From: an uncultured Alphaproteobacteria bacterium
Lineage (GTDB): Bacteria; Pseudomonadota; Alphaproteobacteria; Micavibrionales; UBA1664
Length of the DNA: 64,000 nucleotides
Reading direction: 5' to 3'
Assembly (NCBI GenBank): GCA_943789475.1
Contig: CALSUG010000004.1
Location: 1-64,000 of the forward strand
Shown here: piece by piece, positions 54,241-64,000 of the stretch
Numbering within the stretch: position 1 is the stretch's first letter
Layout of the letters: each line of letters begins with the position of its first letter
The notes under the pieces: model-generated
The model's input: only the letters and a program-made list of their open reading frames with translations
Told to the model about the DNA's origin: nothing
The model's database searches: none
Program-made: the position numbers and the translations under genes

Positions 54241-54309
54241 AAAACAGTTTGAACTAAAGCAAAACCCGCTTTAACCTTAATGTGTGATTCGTATTTTGGG
54301 TGTTCTTTC

Positions 54310-56577
54310 ATGAAAAAAATTCTATTTGGTTTATCAACAGTTGGTGCTTTGCTTGTGAGTGTGTCTCACGTCGATGCGCGAATGTTGTTGGCGTCGTCGG
54401 ATTGGTCTATGAACAAGGTTGAGACGGCCATCCCATATTGTACACTGGCGCGTGAGTATGAGGCCGGTGCAGTTGTAACGTTTGCTAAAAATGCCAAGGG
54501 TGAGGGAACTGTAGCGATTGATTTTCAGCGGGATGCATTTGATGTAACACGCCCATACCCAATTACCCTGCGAGCAGGAAACGTTTTGCGTCAATATGTT
54601 GTGAAGCCAGTAAATAACAGTACGATTATTATGAGAACCAGTACTGATACATCTTTATTTGAAGGAATGGCTGGAACGTCACGGTTGAATATCCAAATTG
54701 ATAGTGAAAAATTTGATTTGGATCTTAGTGGATATAAAAAAGCCTTCGCAGAAATGAATTCCTGTGCAGGAGCTGAGAAACGCGTAAAAATCGTAGCAAT
54801 TCAACCAGAGATACCAGTTCAAAATATAGATGTTAAAATCCCTCGTGCGCCAATTTTGCAAAAAACAGCCAATGCACAAAGTGAACAAATTTCAGAATTG
54901 TTAAATGAAAATAGACGTCTAACACAGGAATTATCACGACCTCAAAAAACGATACTCACGCCTTCTTCTTTGTCATCAGCAGGGAATGTTGAATTGTTGA
55001 ATAAACTTGCGGATGCAGAAAAACGTAATTTAGAATTAATGCGTAAGGTGTCTGTTTTAGAGGAAAAAGTGGCAAATTCTCAAACGTCATATAATCCTGA
55101 TTTAAACGCCGTTGTTGCAGAAAAAGAGGCGCAAATTGCGTCACTACAATCACAAAATGATGCTTTGAAAAAGGCTGTTGTTGATGCAAAAAATGTTGCG
55201 CCAGAGGTTATTGTTAAGGAAATTATTAAAGAGGTGCCTTCTATACCCGCGGGAATGGCACAAAATGAAGCTGAAATGACATTGCGTTTGGCAGATGCGG
55301 AAACACAAGCAATGTCATTTAAGGCGGAACGTGATGAATACCGTCGTTTATTGCAAAACGAACGTAAGCGTTTAAAAAATATGGGGGAGATGGCCGGGCA
55401 AATCAGCGGCATCCAAGGGCAAAGTAATGATTTGGTTGCGGATATTCGTCGTCTTGAAAAAGAAAAAGTTGAACTTATTCGTGAATTAGAATTTGTAAAA
55501 TCATCTGTGGATCCGTCTATGTTGCCATCTGAGGGTAACCAAAAGGCGTTAGATAATTTGTTTGGTCAGTTGGATTACATGAAAGCAGAATTGAGTAAAT
55601 TAGCGATTGAAAAAAAATCGTTAAAAACGCAGCTAGTGGAGTCTGAAAGAGCATTCAAAATTTCACAACAAAAACTATCTGAGATGCAAGTTAATGATTT
55701 AGCAAAAGATAACAGTGTTAATGATCTTGAATTACAAACAATGCGCGCAGAAATCGCGGCACTTGAGGCACAAAATTTAACATTGCGCGAGGATGTTGCA
55801 CGTTTAAACGCACGTGAGCCAGAAGTCATAGTTAAAGAGGTTGTAAAAACGGTCCAGGGGCAAATTCCTGCTGTTCCTGTGCCGTCATTATCGTCAGAAC
55901 CGATTGATGTCGTTGTATCATCGCCATCACCTGTTGTGATGCAGCAAAAAGTGAATAAAATTACAGGTGAAATAACAGCTACAGAAGCACGACAACAGTT
56001 GCGTAACCGATTGCAAAATAAATCTCAATCTGTATCTAAATTGCCTGTGATTGCAGATAAAATGCCTTCGTCATCATCGGTAGTACCATCACCAGCTCAA
56101 ACGGTTGATGTGCCTAAAATGGTAGCGTTATCTGGTGATAACATTCGTCAGTTAGTTTCGGCATCACGCATACCACTACAAACACAGGTTGGGCGTGTGA
56201 ATAGTGTTTCGGGTCCTGATTTTGCAGCGTTTAAATGGGATACTGGAATGGTTTACGGTTCGGGTGAGCAGAGCCGTTTGAGTAATGTTTCCGCATTTGA
56301 TGGATCTGTTAAGCAGTATATTCAAAAAACAGCTAGTCGTTGTTCAGGTGCATTTGATCAAACTATTGTGCCTGTTCAGATGTCAAATGGATTAACGGTT
56401 AAATCGGCTGATATTGCTTGTGTTGATAATCAAGGACAGGGACATGCAGCATCAATTTTGTTTTTTGCGAAAAATGGTATGTTCTATGCCTTGGCACATG
56501 AGGCGGATATGAACTCATTTGAAATTGCGATGGATATGCGTGAGAGATTATCTGGTGCACTTAAGAGTGTATTTTAA
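54310..56577 (+). CDS. Exported coiled-coil protein with the same N-domain
   Basis: A 755-residue exported protein. Signal peptide (MKKILFGLSTVGALLVSVSH). N-terminal domain (about 22-155) of the same plan as the upstream protein: SDWSMNKVETAIPYCTLA to GYKKAFAEMNSCAG. A long coiled coil follows (about 195-530, many heptads such as SEQISELLNENRRLTQELSR and QLDYMKAELSKLAIEKKSL) with repeated EVIVKE(I/V)VK segments. A Ser/Pro/Val linker and a C-terminal domain of about 110 residues (FAAFKWDTGMVYGSGEQSRL, with Cys in ASRCSGAF and IACVDNQ) complete it. An ATG at 54280 is upstream in frame. Envelope-spanning scaffold is my inference. Its stop touches that of phaR. Confidence 0.72.
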   Translation: MKKILFGLSTVGALLVSVSHVDARMLLASSDWSMNKVETAIPYCTLAREYEAGAVVTFAKNAKGEGTVAIDFQRDAFDVTRPYPITLRAGNVLRQYVVKPVNNSTIIMRTSTDTSLFEGMAGTSRLNIQIDSEKFDLDLSGYKKAFAEMNSCAGAEKRVKIVAIQPEIPVQNIDVKIPRAPILQKTANAQSEQISELLNENRRLTQELSRPQKTILTPSSLSSAGNVELLNKLADAEKRNLELMRKVSVLEEKVANSQTSYNPDLNAVVAEKEAQIASLQSQNDALKKAVVDAKNVAPEVIVKEIIKEVPSIPAGMAQNEAEMTLRLADAETQAMSFKAERDEYRRLLQNERKRLKNMGEMAGQISGIQGQSNDLVADIRRLEKEKVELIRELEFVKSSVDPSMLPSEGNQKALDNLFGQLDYMKAELSKLAIEKKSLKTQLVESERAFKISQQKLSEMQVNDLAKDNSVNDLELQTMRAEIAALEAQNLTLREDVARLNAREPEVIVKEVVKTVQGQIPAVPVPSLSSEPIDVVVSSPSPVVMQQKVNKITGEITATEARQQLRNRLQNKSQSVSKLPVIADKMPSSSSVVPSPAQTVDVPKMVALSGDNIRQLVSASRIPLQTQVGRVNSVSGPDFAAFKWDTGMVYGSGEQSRLSNVSAFDGSVKQYIQKTASRCSGAFDQTIVPVQMSNGLTVKSADIACVDNQGQGHAASILFFAKNGMFYALAHEADMNSFEIAMDMRERLSGALKSVF

Positions 56578-57075
56578 TTAACCTTTTTTATCTGTTGTTG
56601 GGGTAAAAGCCATGAATGCCTGCATCATTTGTTGCATAGCTTCTAAATTTTGTTTTGTAACATCCTGTACCTGTTCGGCATTTGGAATTGAATCTGTTGG
56701 CATGATGGTGCCAAATGATTGTTCCATTTGATCTTGTATAGTTTTTTGTGCTTGAACAAAATTAATCATGGCCTGGTTAAGGTATATTGGAACAAAACGC
56801 TGCATGTTTGTTCCATAAAATTTAATTATTTCTTTTAAAAATTGTTGAGGAAGAAGGTTCGGGGAGCTTTCCTTTGATTCTTGCTCGACGATAATTTGAG
56901 TAAGAACACTTTGGGTTAGATCTTTCTCTGTCTTTGCATCAATAACTTTAAAATCATGCCCTTCACGGAGCATTTCGGCGAGATCATCAAGTGTGACATA
57001 ACTGCTTCGTCCTGTGTCATAAAGTCTACGATTTGCATATTTTTTAACAATTGTGATTGCGCTATTTTTACTCAT
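56578..57075 (-). CDS. phaR: Polyhydroxyalkanoate synthesis repressor PhaR
   Basis: DNA-binding repressor that senses polyhydroxyalkanoate granules; 165 residues from MSKNSAITIVKK. The PHB/PHA DNA-binding domain IVKKYANRRLYDTGRSSYVTLDDLAEMLREG is at the N-terminus and the accumulation-regulator domain follows (QSVLTQIIVEQESKE, LKEIIKFYGTNMQRFVPIYL, INFVQAQKTIQDQMEQ). AGAGGA lies about 9 bases before the ATG. No phaC, phasin or depolymerase gene lies within the window. Its stop and that of the coiled-coil gene abut as TAATTA. Divergent from the cyclic-nucleotide-binding gene. Confidence 0.93.
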   Translation of the reverse strand: MSKNSAITIVKKYANRRLYDTGRSSYVTLDDLAEMLREGHDFKVIDAKTEKDLTQSVLTQIIVEQESKESSPNLLPQQFLKEIIKFYGTNMQRFVPIYLNQAMINFVQAQKTIQDQMEQSFGTIMPTDSIPNAEQVQDVTKQNLEAMQQMMQAFMAFTPTTDKKG

Positions 57076-57158
57076 TATAATTGTCCTCTTCAATAAAGGG
57101 CGTTTGTATTATTAAGACACAATTTTTGTTGCAGAGCAAAATATTTATACTTGATTGA

Positions 57159-57731
57159 ATGATAAGACTGCACAGGCATGATCATGTGTGGCATAATGAT
57201 TCCGATATGTCGCAAAAAAGTGTACTAGAACGCCGTTTTTATCCTAAGGGAAAAGTCATCGTTAAAGAAGGTGATGAGGCATATGTTGCCTTTATCATTC
57301 AATCAGGTATCGTTAGCGTCTTTTCAGAAAAAGATGGTAAGAAAGTTGAATTTTCAAAATTAAAAACAGGTGATATTTTTGGTGAAACATCATTAATTAT
57401 GTCGGCGCCGCGTTCTGCATCGGTGGAAGCGTTGGAAGATTGTAACATGATTGTCATTCGTCGAGATGACTTTGAAAATAAATTACACAAATCTGACGCG
57501 ACTATTAAAGCGGTTGTGCAAATGTTGAGTAGACGTATTTTAAACTCTAATGCTGAAATGTTAAAAGCAAAGGGCGTTAACGTTGACAGTTTCATTAGTC
57601 TTTTAAATCAATTGTTTCGTGATTTGCTTGAGGCAATGCCAGATAGTGATAAGGACAGCTTTCGAGATCAAGCCTTTCCTGTGCTTGGTGATTTGATTAA
57701 AGTCATTGAAAAATATCGCGATAAACTATAA
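57159..57731 (+). CDS. Cyclic-nucleotide-binding domain protein without HTH
   Basis: A 190-residue protein with a single cNMP-binding fold (about residues 24-125): FYPKGKVIVKEGDEAYVAFI, LKTGDIFGETSLIMSAPRSA (phosphate-binding cassette, with Gly-Glu-Thr-Ser-Leu and Arg). EDCNMIVIRRDDFEN follows. The C-terminal 65 residues are helical (SFISLLNQLFRDLLEAMPDS) and lack the DNA-binding helix-turn-helix of Crp/Fnr, so it is a sensor or adaptor rather than a transcription factor. An alternative ATG at 57207 (MSQKSVLERR) would give 174 residues. Neither start has a clear ribosome site. Confidence 0.83.
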   Translation: MIRLHRHDHVWHNDSDMSQKSVLERRFYPKGKVIVKEGDEAYVAFIIQSGIVSVFSEKDGKKVEFSKLKTGDIFGETSLIMSAPRSASVEALEDCNMIVIRRDDFENKLHKSDATIKAVVQMLSRRILNSNAEMLKAKGVNVDSFISLLNQLFRDLLEAMPDSDKDSFRDQAFPVLGDLIKVIEKYRDKL

Positions 57732-57810
57732 TTCATCATTGCCATTATTCCGCCATAGGAATAGATAATATAGGTACATTAAAACTGTTATTGTTGTTAG
57801 GTGTCTCTAT

Positions 57811-60477
57811 ATGAATAAAATTATCCTGTCTTTTCTATTATTCTTTGTTATCGCGATTGTTACGTTACTGATTATCCCATCATTTATTGATTGGAGTGAT
57901 TATAAAACGCAAATCATCGAACAGGTTAAAGATAAAACAGGATATGATTTAGGTGTTGATGGCGAATTGCGCGCCGCATTTTTACCAACCCCCCATGTAA
58001 ATGTTGAAAAATTATCAATTGATAGTGCAAATGCAAAAGGACCTGTGTCATTCAAAGGACAGGTCGATAAGGCATCGATTTCATTGGCATTAATCCCCTT
58101 ATTATCAGGACATGTTGTGGTCAGTGACGTGACATTGATAAAGCCAGTTATTGATTTGAAAGAACAAAAAACAAAGGGAACAGCTACAAAAAAATCCACA
58201 TCAAACGTGGATGTCAAGACACAGGGAGATGATGTTAGTGCTGATACGCCAGCGGTATCTGTTGAATCTGTTTCAATCTATAATGCAAAGATATCTTATA
58301 CACCTTTAAAGGGTGAATTGATGGATGTTGAAATTCCAGAATTGAATTTGCAGGCGGATGATTTGATGGGACCATATGAATTCGATACACGTGTTCTTTA
58401 CCAACAATTTGACCTGTCCATTAATGGTAATATTGGTGAATTTGATAAAACAAAACCCATATCAACAAACTTGAATATTAATGGTGGTGCATATGATTTG
58501 TCATTTTCTGGGATAGCCGACATGGCAAAGGATGTTCCAGAAATCCAAGGTGAGTTGGCGATTAATGCGAAAAGCATAAAATCCATGGCTCAACAATTTG
58601 GTGCAAAGGATTTAAAGATCAAAGATCAATCGTTTGAATTAAAAGGAATGGTTAATGTATCATCCAAGGCAGCGTCACTAAATAATGGAAATATTAAGCT
58701 AGGTGGTTTTGGTGAAGCAATGCCGATCAAATTTGATTTTCAACCGACACAAGAAACTGGCGCGCTGACATTACAAAATATGCCAGGTAAAGGATCAATT
58801 ATTGCCGATATTAAAATGGGTGATGCAATGAAGGTTTCTGCGGATGTGAAATTACCATCACTGCAATCAATTTTTGTCGATGGATTGGGCATTGTTGATG
58901 CCAAAACATTTGATAATCCACAAGTGCCGAATAATATTGAAGGTGATGTGCGTGTTATATTGAATGGTGATAAAATAAAATTGTCATCACAAAAAATGAT
59001 GTTAGGTGATTATGTTTTGAAGAAAACATCACTGGATTATTTTGCGGGGGATACGCCGAAAATTGATTTAAATATTGCTGATTTTTCAGGTGCAAAAATA
59101 AAGGCGTCTGGTGCCGTCGATATGGCACAAGGTGTAAATGTTAGTGTCTCTCACACCAATGCTGCAAAATTTATTCAAATTTTTCAAAAGGATTTCAAAT
59201 CATCACCAACAACATCGCAATCGTTTGCGTTTAAAGGTCTGATTAAAAAGGACGATAGCGCAATTAATGTGACCAACATGAATGCAAAAATTGGTAAAAT
59301 TGATGCAAATGGTTTGCTTGCAGTTGATAATAGTTCCTCTGTACCGTCTATTAAGGCCGATTTAACATTTGGTACACTGGACACACAAGCATTGATGAGT
59401 GGTAAAACATCCAAGGCATCATCAGGAGTTGGAAAATCTTCTTCATCGACCTCATCTTCAACAACTAAATCGGGCGCCGCACCATGGACGCGAGATGCGA
59501 TTGATACATCCGTCTTGCGTTCTGTTAATTTAGAATTGGATGCAAAGGCCAAAAAGTTGGTTCATGGAACATGGGTAATTGATAATCCAACCATAAAAAT
59601 GACAATGAATAACGGTGTTGTGAATGTTGAAAAAATCGATGGTGGTTTGTTCGGTGGCTCGTTGAACATGAATGTAACGGCCGAGGCGAAAGAGGCCGGA
59701 AAACCTTTGGTTGTAAAAGCAAAAATGAATGCGAAGGCCGTTGATTTGTCAAAACTGGTTAAGGCCGCGACATCACAAACAAAAGAGCGTGTGGTGGGGA
59801 CTGGTGATTTGTCGATTGATCTTTTAACACAAGGGCTATCATCATCGGCTCTTGTTTATGGTTTGAATGCAGATGGTAATATTCATACATCTGCGTTGGT
59901 GGTAAAAGGACTTGATCTTGCGAAGGTGACAGAGGCTATATCAGATGAAAGCCTTACTGATCTTGGGGCAGTCATACAAGGTGCATTTAAAACAGGGCAA
60001 ACAGAATTTGAAACAATTAATCATGATTTTGTAATTCGTGAAGGTACAATGCCGGTGAAAGATTTTACATTAGTATCATCGACGGCTAACTTAATTGCTA
60101 ATGGAGAGGTTAGTTTTTCCCGTTGGATGATGGACTTAACGAATACCGTTGATTTTACAAATCCTGATGATTTACCATCCGTTGAAATGACATTAAAAGG
60201 GCCCTTAAATGCGCCGAAAAATGATGTGGCATCAGATGTCTTAAAATCTTTCGTGATTAATAAATATGGTGCAAAAATTCAAAAAAAAATAGATAAGGTT
60301 CTGGGCGATAAATTAAAGGGAACAGGGGCAGATAAATTGATTAATAATCTTCTTGGATTACCTCAGAGACAGGAGGATACAAAAAAATCCCCCTCAAATG
60401 ATAATGCGCAACCAATTGAACAACCAAAATTGGAAGAACAATTATTAAAAGGATTGTTTAATTCGTTGGGCAAGTAA
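57811..60477 (+). CDS. AsmA family protein
   Basis: An 888-residue inner-membrane-anchored periplasmic protein. An N-terminal membrane segment (residues 3-24, IILSFLLFFVIAIVTLLIIP) leads into IDWSDYKTQIIEQVKDKTGYDLGVDG, the classic AsmA start. A long repetitive beta region follows (about 60-800), as expected for bridge-like lipid-transfer proteins of the AsmA/TamB class. LSGHVVVSDVTLIKPVIDL and NSTANLIANGEVSFSR-type segments are typical. The C-terminus is basic and helical (FVINKYGAKIQKKIDKVLGD). A Ser/Thr-rich insert near residue 540 (SSSTSSSTTKSG) splits the two halves. Role in outer-membrane lipid homeostasis is inferred from the family. Overlaps the RHH gene by 20 bases. Confidence 0.92.
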   Translation: MNKIILSFLLFFVIAIVTLLIIPSFIDWSDYKTQIIEQVKDKTGYDLGVDGELRAAFLPTPHVNVEKLSIDSANAKGPVSFKGQVDKASISLALIPLLSGHVVVSDVTLIKPVIDLKEQKTKGTATKKSTSNVDVKTQGDDVSADTPAVSVESVSIYNAKISYTPLKGELMDVEIPELNLQADDLMGPYEFDTRVLYQQFDLSINGNIGEFDKTKPISTNLNINGGAYDLSFSGIADMAKDVPEIQGELAINAKSIKSMAQQFGAKDLKIKDQSFELKGMVNVSSKAASLNNGNIKLGGFGEAMPIKFDFQPTQETGALTLQNMPGKGSIIADIKMGDAMKVSADVKLPSLQSIFVDGLGIVDAKTFDNPQVPNNIEGDVRVILNGDKIKLSSQKMMLGDYVLKKTSLDYFAGDTPKIDLNIADFSGAKIKASGAVDMAQGVNVSVSHTNAAKFIQIFQKDFKSSPTTSQSFAFKGLIKKDDSAINVTNMNAKIGKIDANGLLAVDNSSSVPSIKADLTFGTLDTQALMSGKTSKASSGVGKSSSSTSSSTTKSGAAPWTRDAIDTSVLRSVNLELDAKAKKLVHGTWVIDNPTIKMTMNNGVVNVEKIDGGLFGGSLNMNVTAEAKEAGKPLVVKAKMNAKAVDLSKLVKAATSQTKERVVGTGDLSIDLLTQGLSSSALVYGLNADGNIHTSALVVKGLDLAKVTEAISDESLTDLGAVIQGAFKTGQTEFETINHDFVIREGTMPVKDFTLVSSTANLIANGEVSFSRWMMDLTNTVDFTNPDDLPSVEMTLKGPLNAPKNDVASDVLKSFVINKYGAKIQKKIDKVLGDKLKGTGADKLINNLLGLPQRQEDTKKSPSNDNAQPIEQPKLEEQLLKGLFNSLGK

Positions 60478-60676
60478 GCGATCGTAAAACATATATACGA
60501 ATTGCGCTTGATAGCCCACCCGTTTGTGCGTCTAATCGCTCTTCATCAATATCATTGATAAGGGATGCGATAGATTGATTTTTATCAGATGCAATTTGTT
60601 TTAGAATGACCCAAAATTCATCTTCTAGTGTGATGCTTGTCGCATGTCCTTTTAATGTAACGGATCGTTTTTTCAT
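60458..60676 (-). CDS. Ribbon-helix-helix domain protein
   Basis: A 72-residue protein of the RHH_4-type family common in alphaproteobacteria. [28 protein letters not shown] supplies the beta strand and first helix, SIASLINDIDEER the second, and GLSSAIRIYVLRSL a third. RHH proteins bind DNA as dimers; the target is unknown. Its start overlaps the upstream acyltransferase stop by 4 bases (coupled translation), and its 3' end overlaps asmA by 20 bases on the opposite strand. Confidence 0.86.
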   Translation of the reverse strand: MKKRSVTLKGHATSITLEDEFWVILKQIASDKNQSIASLINDIDEERLDAQTGGLSSAIRIYVLRSLTCPTN

Positions 60677-61593
60677 GGTGCGCCTTTTATTTTTTTCGTA
60701 TCAATCTTATAGGCAGGTTTTGGCGGTGGTAGTGTATTCATGTCACCCAATTTATAAGTAATTGTACGCAAATGATGCATTAAATCTGTTTTATCTTTGA
60801 GATGTGCGATGTCCTCGTAAGGAATAGGTTTTCCAATTCTTACACCTACATATGACCCGATGCGATCCGCTAATTCTTTTATAAAAAGGGATAGGCGAAG
60901 AGTCGCGGAAAAGAGACTTGTAAGCTGGAATAGTCGGCTATTTTGTCCTTCAAAAAATAATGGAACAACTGTGGCTTGTGATCCATGGATCAATGATCCA
61001 ATAAATGATTGCCATTGTGTATCTTGTGCGACTTTATCCTTCCATGTTGGGATGGATGATACGCCCCCTGCGGGGAATACCGCAATGCATCCACCATTTT
61101 TAAGAATATTACGTGCTGTCTTTCGTGTTTCTAAGTTGGTTTTTAAGGCCTCTTCGGTCATATCAAAATCAATGGGGAGGAGCGTAGGATTAGCCTCTGG
61201 CATTTTGAATAGTGCAGTATTGGTCAGAACCTTAAAATCGGATCGTACTTTGTTTGTCAGGTGATTGATAACAATACCATCTAAAACTCCATAGGGGTGG
61301 TTGGCGACAATAACGAGTGGACCTGTTTTAGGAATGGCGTTGATGGCGCTCTGCTCATATCGAACATTGAGTGACATGCGTTTAACGGCTTCGTCAAAAA
61401 AGAAATGATCATTATGTGCAACGTCATGGTGATATTGCTTGTACAGGTCATAAATTTTTCGTTGTCCAGTCAATAATTCAATTGAACGTATGAAATTACG
61501 TTTAAAGACATTGTAACTGTCCGATGCATACGAAAACATATTTGTGTTCAACATGAATCCCAGATTAAAGAAATTCATGGGAATGAAAAGCAA
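60673..61593 (-). CDS. 1-acyl-glycerol-3-phosphate-type acyltransferase
   Basis: A 306-residue lysophospholipid acyltransferase of the PlsC/hemolysin-like group. Block I is [13 protein letters not shown], where Asn-His-Pro and the trailing Asp follow the HX4D layout. Block III is [20 protein letters not shown], and [20 protein letters not shown] supplies block IV. No clear N-terminal membrane segment, but [16 protein letters not shown] is amphipathic. Products could include phosphatidate precursors or ornithine lipid. The TTG start at 61593 is supported by AAGGGG 7 bases upstream; the first ATG is at 61578. It is followed by the coupled RHH gene and is divergent from uvrA. Confidence 0.86.
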   Translation of the reverse strand: MLFIPMNFFNLGFMLNTNMFSYASDSYNVFKRNFIRSIELLTGQRKIYDLYKQYHHDVAHNDHFFFDEAVKRMSLNVRYEQSAINAIPKTGPLVIVANHPYGVLDGIVINHLTNKVRSDFKVLTNTALFKMPEANPTLLPIDFDMTEEALKTNLETRKTARNILKNGGCIAVFPAGGVSSIPTWKDKVAQDTQWQSFIGSLIHGSQATVVPLFFEGQNSRLFQLTSLFSATLRLSLFIKELADRIGSYVGVRIGKPIPYEDIAHLKDKTDLMHHLRTITYKLGDMNTLPPPKPAYKIDTKKIKGAP

Positions 61594-61664
61594 ATAAAAA
61601 CCCCTTGTTTTTCTGGCTATAGCATGTATTTTGTATTAAGAACAAATTAGGAACATAAATCAAA

Positions 61665-64000
61665 ATGGCTTTGACTGAAATATCCGTTCGCGGTGCGCGT
61701 GAACATAATCTAAAAAATGTTGATATTGATATTCCGCGCGACAAACTTGTCGTGATTACGGGGCTGTCGGGATCAGGTAAGTCATCGCTTGCGTTTGATA
61801 CGATTTATGCGGAAGGGCAACGCCGTTATGTTGAATCACTCTCCGCCTATGCGCGTCAATTTTTGGAAATGATGCAAAAACCCGATGTGGATAGCATCGA
61901 GGGATTATCACCCGCCATTTCGATTGAACAAAAAACGACGTCTAAAAACCCGCGTTCCATTGTTGGTACGGTGACTGAAATTTACGATTACATGCGATTA
62001 TTATGGGCGCGTGTTGGTGTGCCATATTCTCCAACGACGGGTTTGCCGATTGAAAGCCAAACCGTGTCCCAAATGGTTGATCGTGTCATGGCGATGGATG
62101 AGGGGACAAAATTATATATCACTGCACCAATCGTGCGTGGTCGTAAGGGGGAATATCGTAAGGAGTTTAAAGAATTTCAAGCCAAAGGGTTTCAACGCGT
62201 TAAAGTTGATGGTGAATTTTATGAAATTGATGAGGTTCCTGAACTCAACAAAAAACTAAAACATGATATTGCGATTGTGATTGATCGTCTTGTTTTGCGT
62301 GATGATATTGGTAATCGTTTGGCGGATTCGATCGAAATATGCCTGCGCACGGCCGACGGTTTATGTGTTGTTGAGAATGCAACCACAGGTGATGAGACAT
62401 TATTTAGCGAAAAATTTTCATGTCCTGTATCGGGGTTTACTATTGCAGAAATTGAACCGCGTTTGTTTTCATTTAATAATCCCCATGGCGCGTGTCCTGC
62501 ATGTGATGGATTGGGTGAAAAACACGACTTTGATATGGATTTGATTGTCCCTGATGTAACAAAAACATTGGATGGTGGTGCAATTGCACCATGGTCAAAA
62601 GGGGCGTTTGGCGGATTTTATGCTCAGGCCTTGCGCGGGGTGGCTGATCATTATGGTTTCTCAATGAAAACCAAGTGGAAGGACCTGAATGAAAAATATC
62701 AAGACATCATCCTCTATGGATCTGGCAAAGAAAAAATAGAAACAGTATATGAGTCAGAACGCAACACATGGAAAAATTTTAAACCATTTGAAGGTGTTAT
62801 TGGTAATTTAAAACGTCGTATGGTGGAAACGGATTCAAACCGTGTGCGTGATGAATTGGCCGAATATCAACAATCAACACCATGTACAACATGTAGTGGA
62901 TATAGATTGCGTGCGGAATCGATGGCGGTGAAAATTGACGGTCTCCATATTGGTGAAGCAACACAATTTTCGATTGAAAAATCACATGCGTGGTTTGCTA
63001 ATGTTGATAAAACATTGACCAATCAACAATCGCAAATTGCAGAAAAAATTCTAAAAGAAATCAATGAACGCTTGGCCTTTTTGATGAATGTGGGGCTTGG
63101 TTATCTATCGCTTGATCGCCGTGCAGGAACATTGAGCGGTGGTGAATCGCAGCGCATTCGTTTGGCCTCACAGATTGGTTCTGGGTTGACGGGTGTTTTA
63201 TATGTGTTGGATGAACCGTCAATTGGACTTCACCAACGTGATAATAATCGCTTGCTCGAAACGCTAAAACATTTACGCGATATTGGAAATACAGTCATTG
63301 TTGTGGAACATGATGAAGATTCAATACGCCTTGCGGATCATTTAATTGATATGGGGCCTGGTGCGGGTGTGCATGGCGGTGCCGTGGTCGCACAAGGGAA
63401 ACCTGATGAGGTTGTGGCATGTGAACAATCATTAACGGCAGATTATTTGACAGGTCGTCGCGAGGTCGCGGTACCATTAACGCGCCGAAAGGCAAAAAAG
63501 GGACACAAGGTTTCGCTTAAAGGTGCAACGGGTAACAATTTGAAAAATGTATCTGTTGATATTTCATTAGGGGTTATGACTTGTGTTACGGGTGTGTCAG
63601 GATCTGGTAAATCAACATTGATTTTGGATACGTTTTACAAGGCCGCGGCGCGTGCCATCATGCGTGCAAAAGATGCACCAATGCCGTATAAAGATATCAA
63701 AGGGTTGGAACATTTGGACAAGGTGATTGATATTGACCAATCACCCATTGGTCGTACACCACGGTCAAACCCGGCGACATATACCGGCGCGTTCACACAT
63801 ATTCGTGATTGGTATGCAGGTTTACCCGAGGCAAAGACGCGTGGATATAACGCTGGGCGTTTTTCATTCAATGTAAAAGGAGGACGTTGTGAATCGTGCC
63901 AAGGTGATGGCGTGATAAAAATTGAAATGCATTTTTTACCTGATGTGTTTGTGACGTGTGAGCAATGTAACGGTGCACGTTATAATCGTGAGACACTTGA
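61665..64000 (+). CDS. uvrA: Excinuclease ABC subunit A, 3' end outside window
   Basis: Damage-recognition ATPase of nucleotide excision repair; the first 778 residues are visible and the frame is uninterrupted. Walker [22 protein letters not shown]. The UvrB-binding and insertion domains lead to the first zinc module ([15 protein letters not shown]). Signature: [20 protein letters not shown], with Walker [15 protein letters not shown]. Walker [19 protein letters not shown]. The C-terminal zinc module begins ([21 protein letters not shown]). Divergent from the acyltransferase; LexA control would be expected in the 71-bp spacer but I see no clear box. The second signature and the C-terminus are beyond 64000. 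Confidence 0.98.
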   Translation, partial: MALTEISVRGAREHNLKNVDIDIPRDKLVVITGLSGSGKSSLAFDTIYAEGQRRYVESLSAYARQFLEMMQKPDVDSIEGLSPAISIEQKTTSKNPRSIVGTVTEIYDYMRLLWARVGVPYSPTTGLPIESQTVSQMVDRVMAMDEGTKLYITAPIVRGRKGEYRKEFKEFQAKGFQRVKVDGEFYEIDEVPELNKKLKHDIAIVIDRLVLRDDIGNRLADSIEICLRTADGLCVVENATTGDETLFSEKFSCPVSGFTIAEIEPRLFSFNNPHGACPACDGLGEKHDFDMDLIVPDVTKTLDGGAIAPWSKGAFGGFYAQALRGVADHYGFSMKTKWKDLNEKYQDIILYGSGKEKIETVYESERNTWKNFKPFEGVIGNLKRRMVETDSNRVRDELAEYQQSTPCTTCSGYRLRAESMAVKIDGLHIGEATQFSIEKSHAWFANVDKTLTNQQSQIAEKILKEINERLAFLMNVGLGYLSLDRRAGTLSGGESQRIRLASQIGSGLTGVLYVLDEPSIGLHQRDNNRLLETLKHLRDIGNTVIVVEHDEDSIRLADHLIDMGPGAGVHGGAVVAQGKPDEVVACEQSLTADYLTGRREVAVPLTRRKAKKGHKVSLKGATGNNLKNVSVDISLGVMTCVTGVSGSGKSTLILDTFYKAAARAIMRAKDAPMPYKDIKGLEHLDKVIDIDQSPIGRTPRSNPATYTGAFTHIRDWYAGLPEAKTRGYNAGRFSFNVKGGRCESCQGDGVIKIEMHFLPDVFVTCEQCNGARYNRETL

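Noticed and set aside
54241-54300. TAAAGC/GCTTTA hairpin as terminator between the TcpQ-like and coiled-coil genes
   Set aside because: The stem is only 6 bp and no T-run follows; the genes are more likely co-transcribed.
1-64000. CRISPR arrays, tRNA or rRNA genes, insertion sequences
   Set aside because: I looked for regularly spaced repeats, cloverleaf/CCA-type sequence and transposase motifs on both strands and saw none. A covariance-model scan would be decisive for RNA genes.

Overview
The window comes from an AT-rich alphaproteobacterial chromosome with an integrated mobile element at its left end. The lineage call rests on gene families largely restricted to that class: GapR (DUF2312), CpdR, FliX, FlbT/FlaF, PhaR, a COQ9-family protein and an ELM1-like protein. 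A Micavibrio-like or other early-branching alphaproteobacterium would fit, but I cannot fix the genus from sequence alone.

Layout. (1) 1 to about 3831 is the end of an integrative element, visibly richer in GC. It carries a large serine recombinase running off the left edge and five unrecognised cargo genes. It stops at a 20-bp imperfect palindrome inside an alpha/beta-hydrolase-like gene, of which only the 3' part remains. (2) 4.5-16 kb holds an MHYT-domain hybrid kinase, gloB, trxB, an ELM1-like protein, an Lrp/AsnC regulator, pdxH, a 17-kDa-antigen-like lipoprotein, an Hpt/pseudo-receiver protein, fabI, a thioesterase and sppA. (3) 16-24.5 kb is an isoprenoid neighbourhood (cdd, dxs, ispA, xseB, ispH). 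Two opposite-strand orphan genes separate ispA from dxs, and a lipoprotein gene is coupled to a histone-deacetylase-family gene. (4) 25-30 kb has flhF, flhG, a second FliK-like protein and cpdR. (5) 30-37.7 kb has gapR, COQ9, a PAS kinase, an ABC1 kinase, a LOG protein, an LpxR-type lipid A deacylase and CtlX. (6) 37.7-43 kb is a flagellar operon (flgI, flgJ, flgN-like, fliK and a fused flbT-flaF) with fliX divergent to it. (7) 43-51.7 kb has greA with an attenuator-like leader, an M32 peptidase, two sensor kinases and an OmpA lipoprotein. (8) 51.7-64 kb has prfB with its programmed +1 frameshift, a TcpQ-type envelope pair, phaR, a cyclic-nucleotide-binding protein, AsmA, a ribbon-helix-helix protein, an acyltransferase and the 5' part of uvrA.

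How it fits together. The cluster joins cell-cycle and flagellar control (CpdR, GapR, FliX, FlbT-FlaF, FlhF/G, a DivJ/PleC-like kinase) with envelope building and isoprenoid supply. Four sensor kinases are present, but the only free-standing receiver is CpdR.

Data quality. Seven genes are broken by ten single-base surpluses, and all ten go in the same direction. One of the broken genes is ispH, which should be indispensable because dxs shows that the MEP pathway is used. I therefore treat these breaks as probable sequence insertions and annotate each gene as one unit. The prfB frameshift is different: it has the full recoding signal and is real biology. I saw no tRNA, rRNA or CRISPR array, and no gene-free stretch longer than 300 bases.
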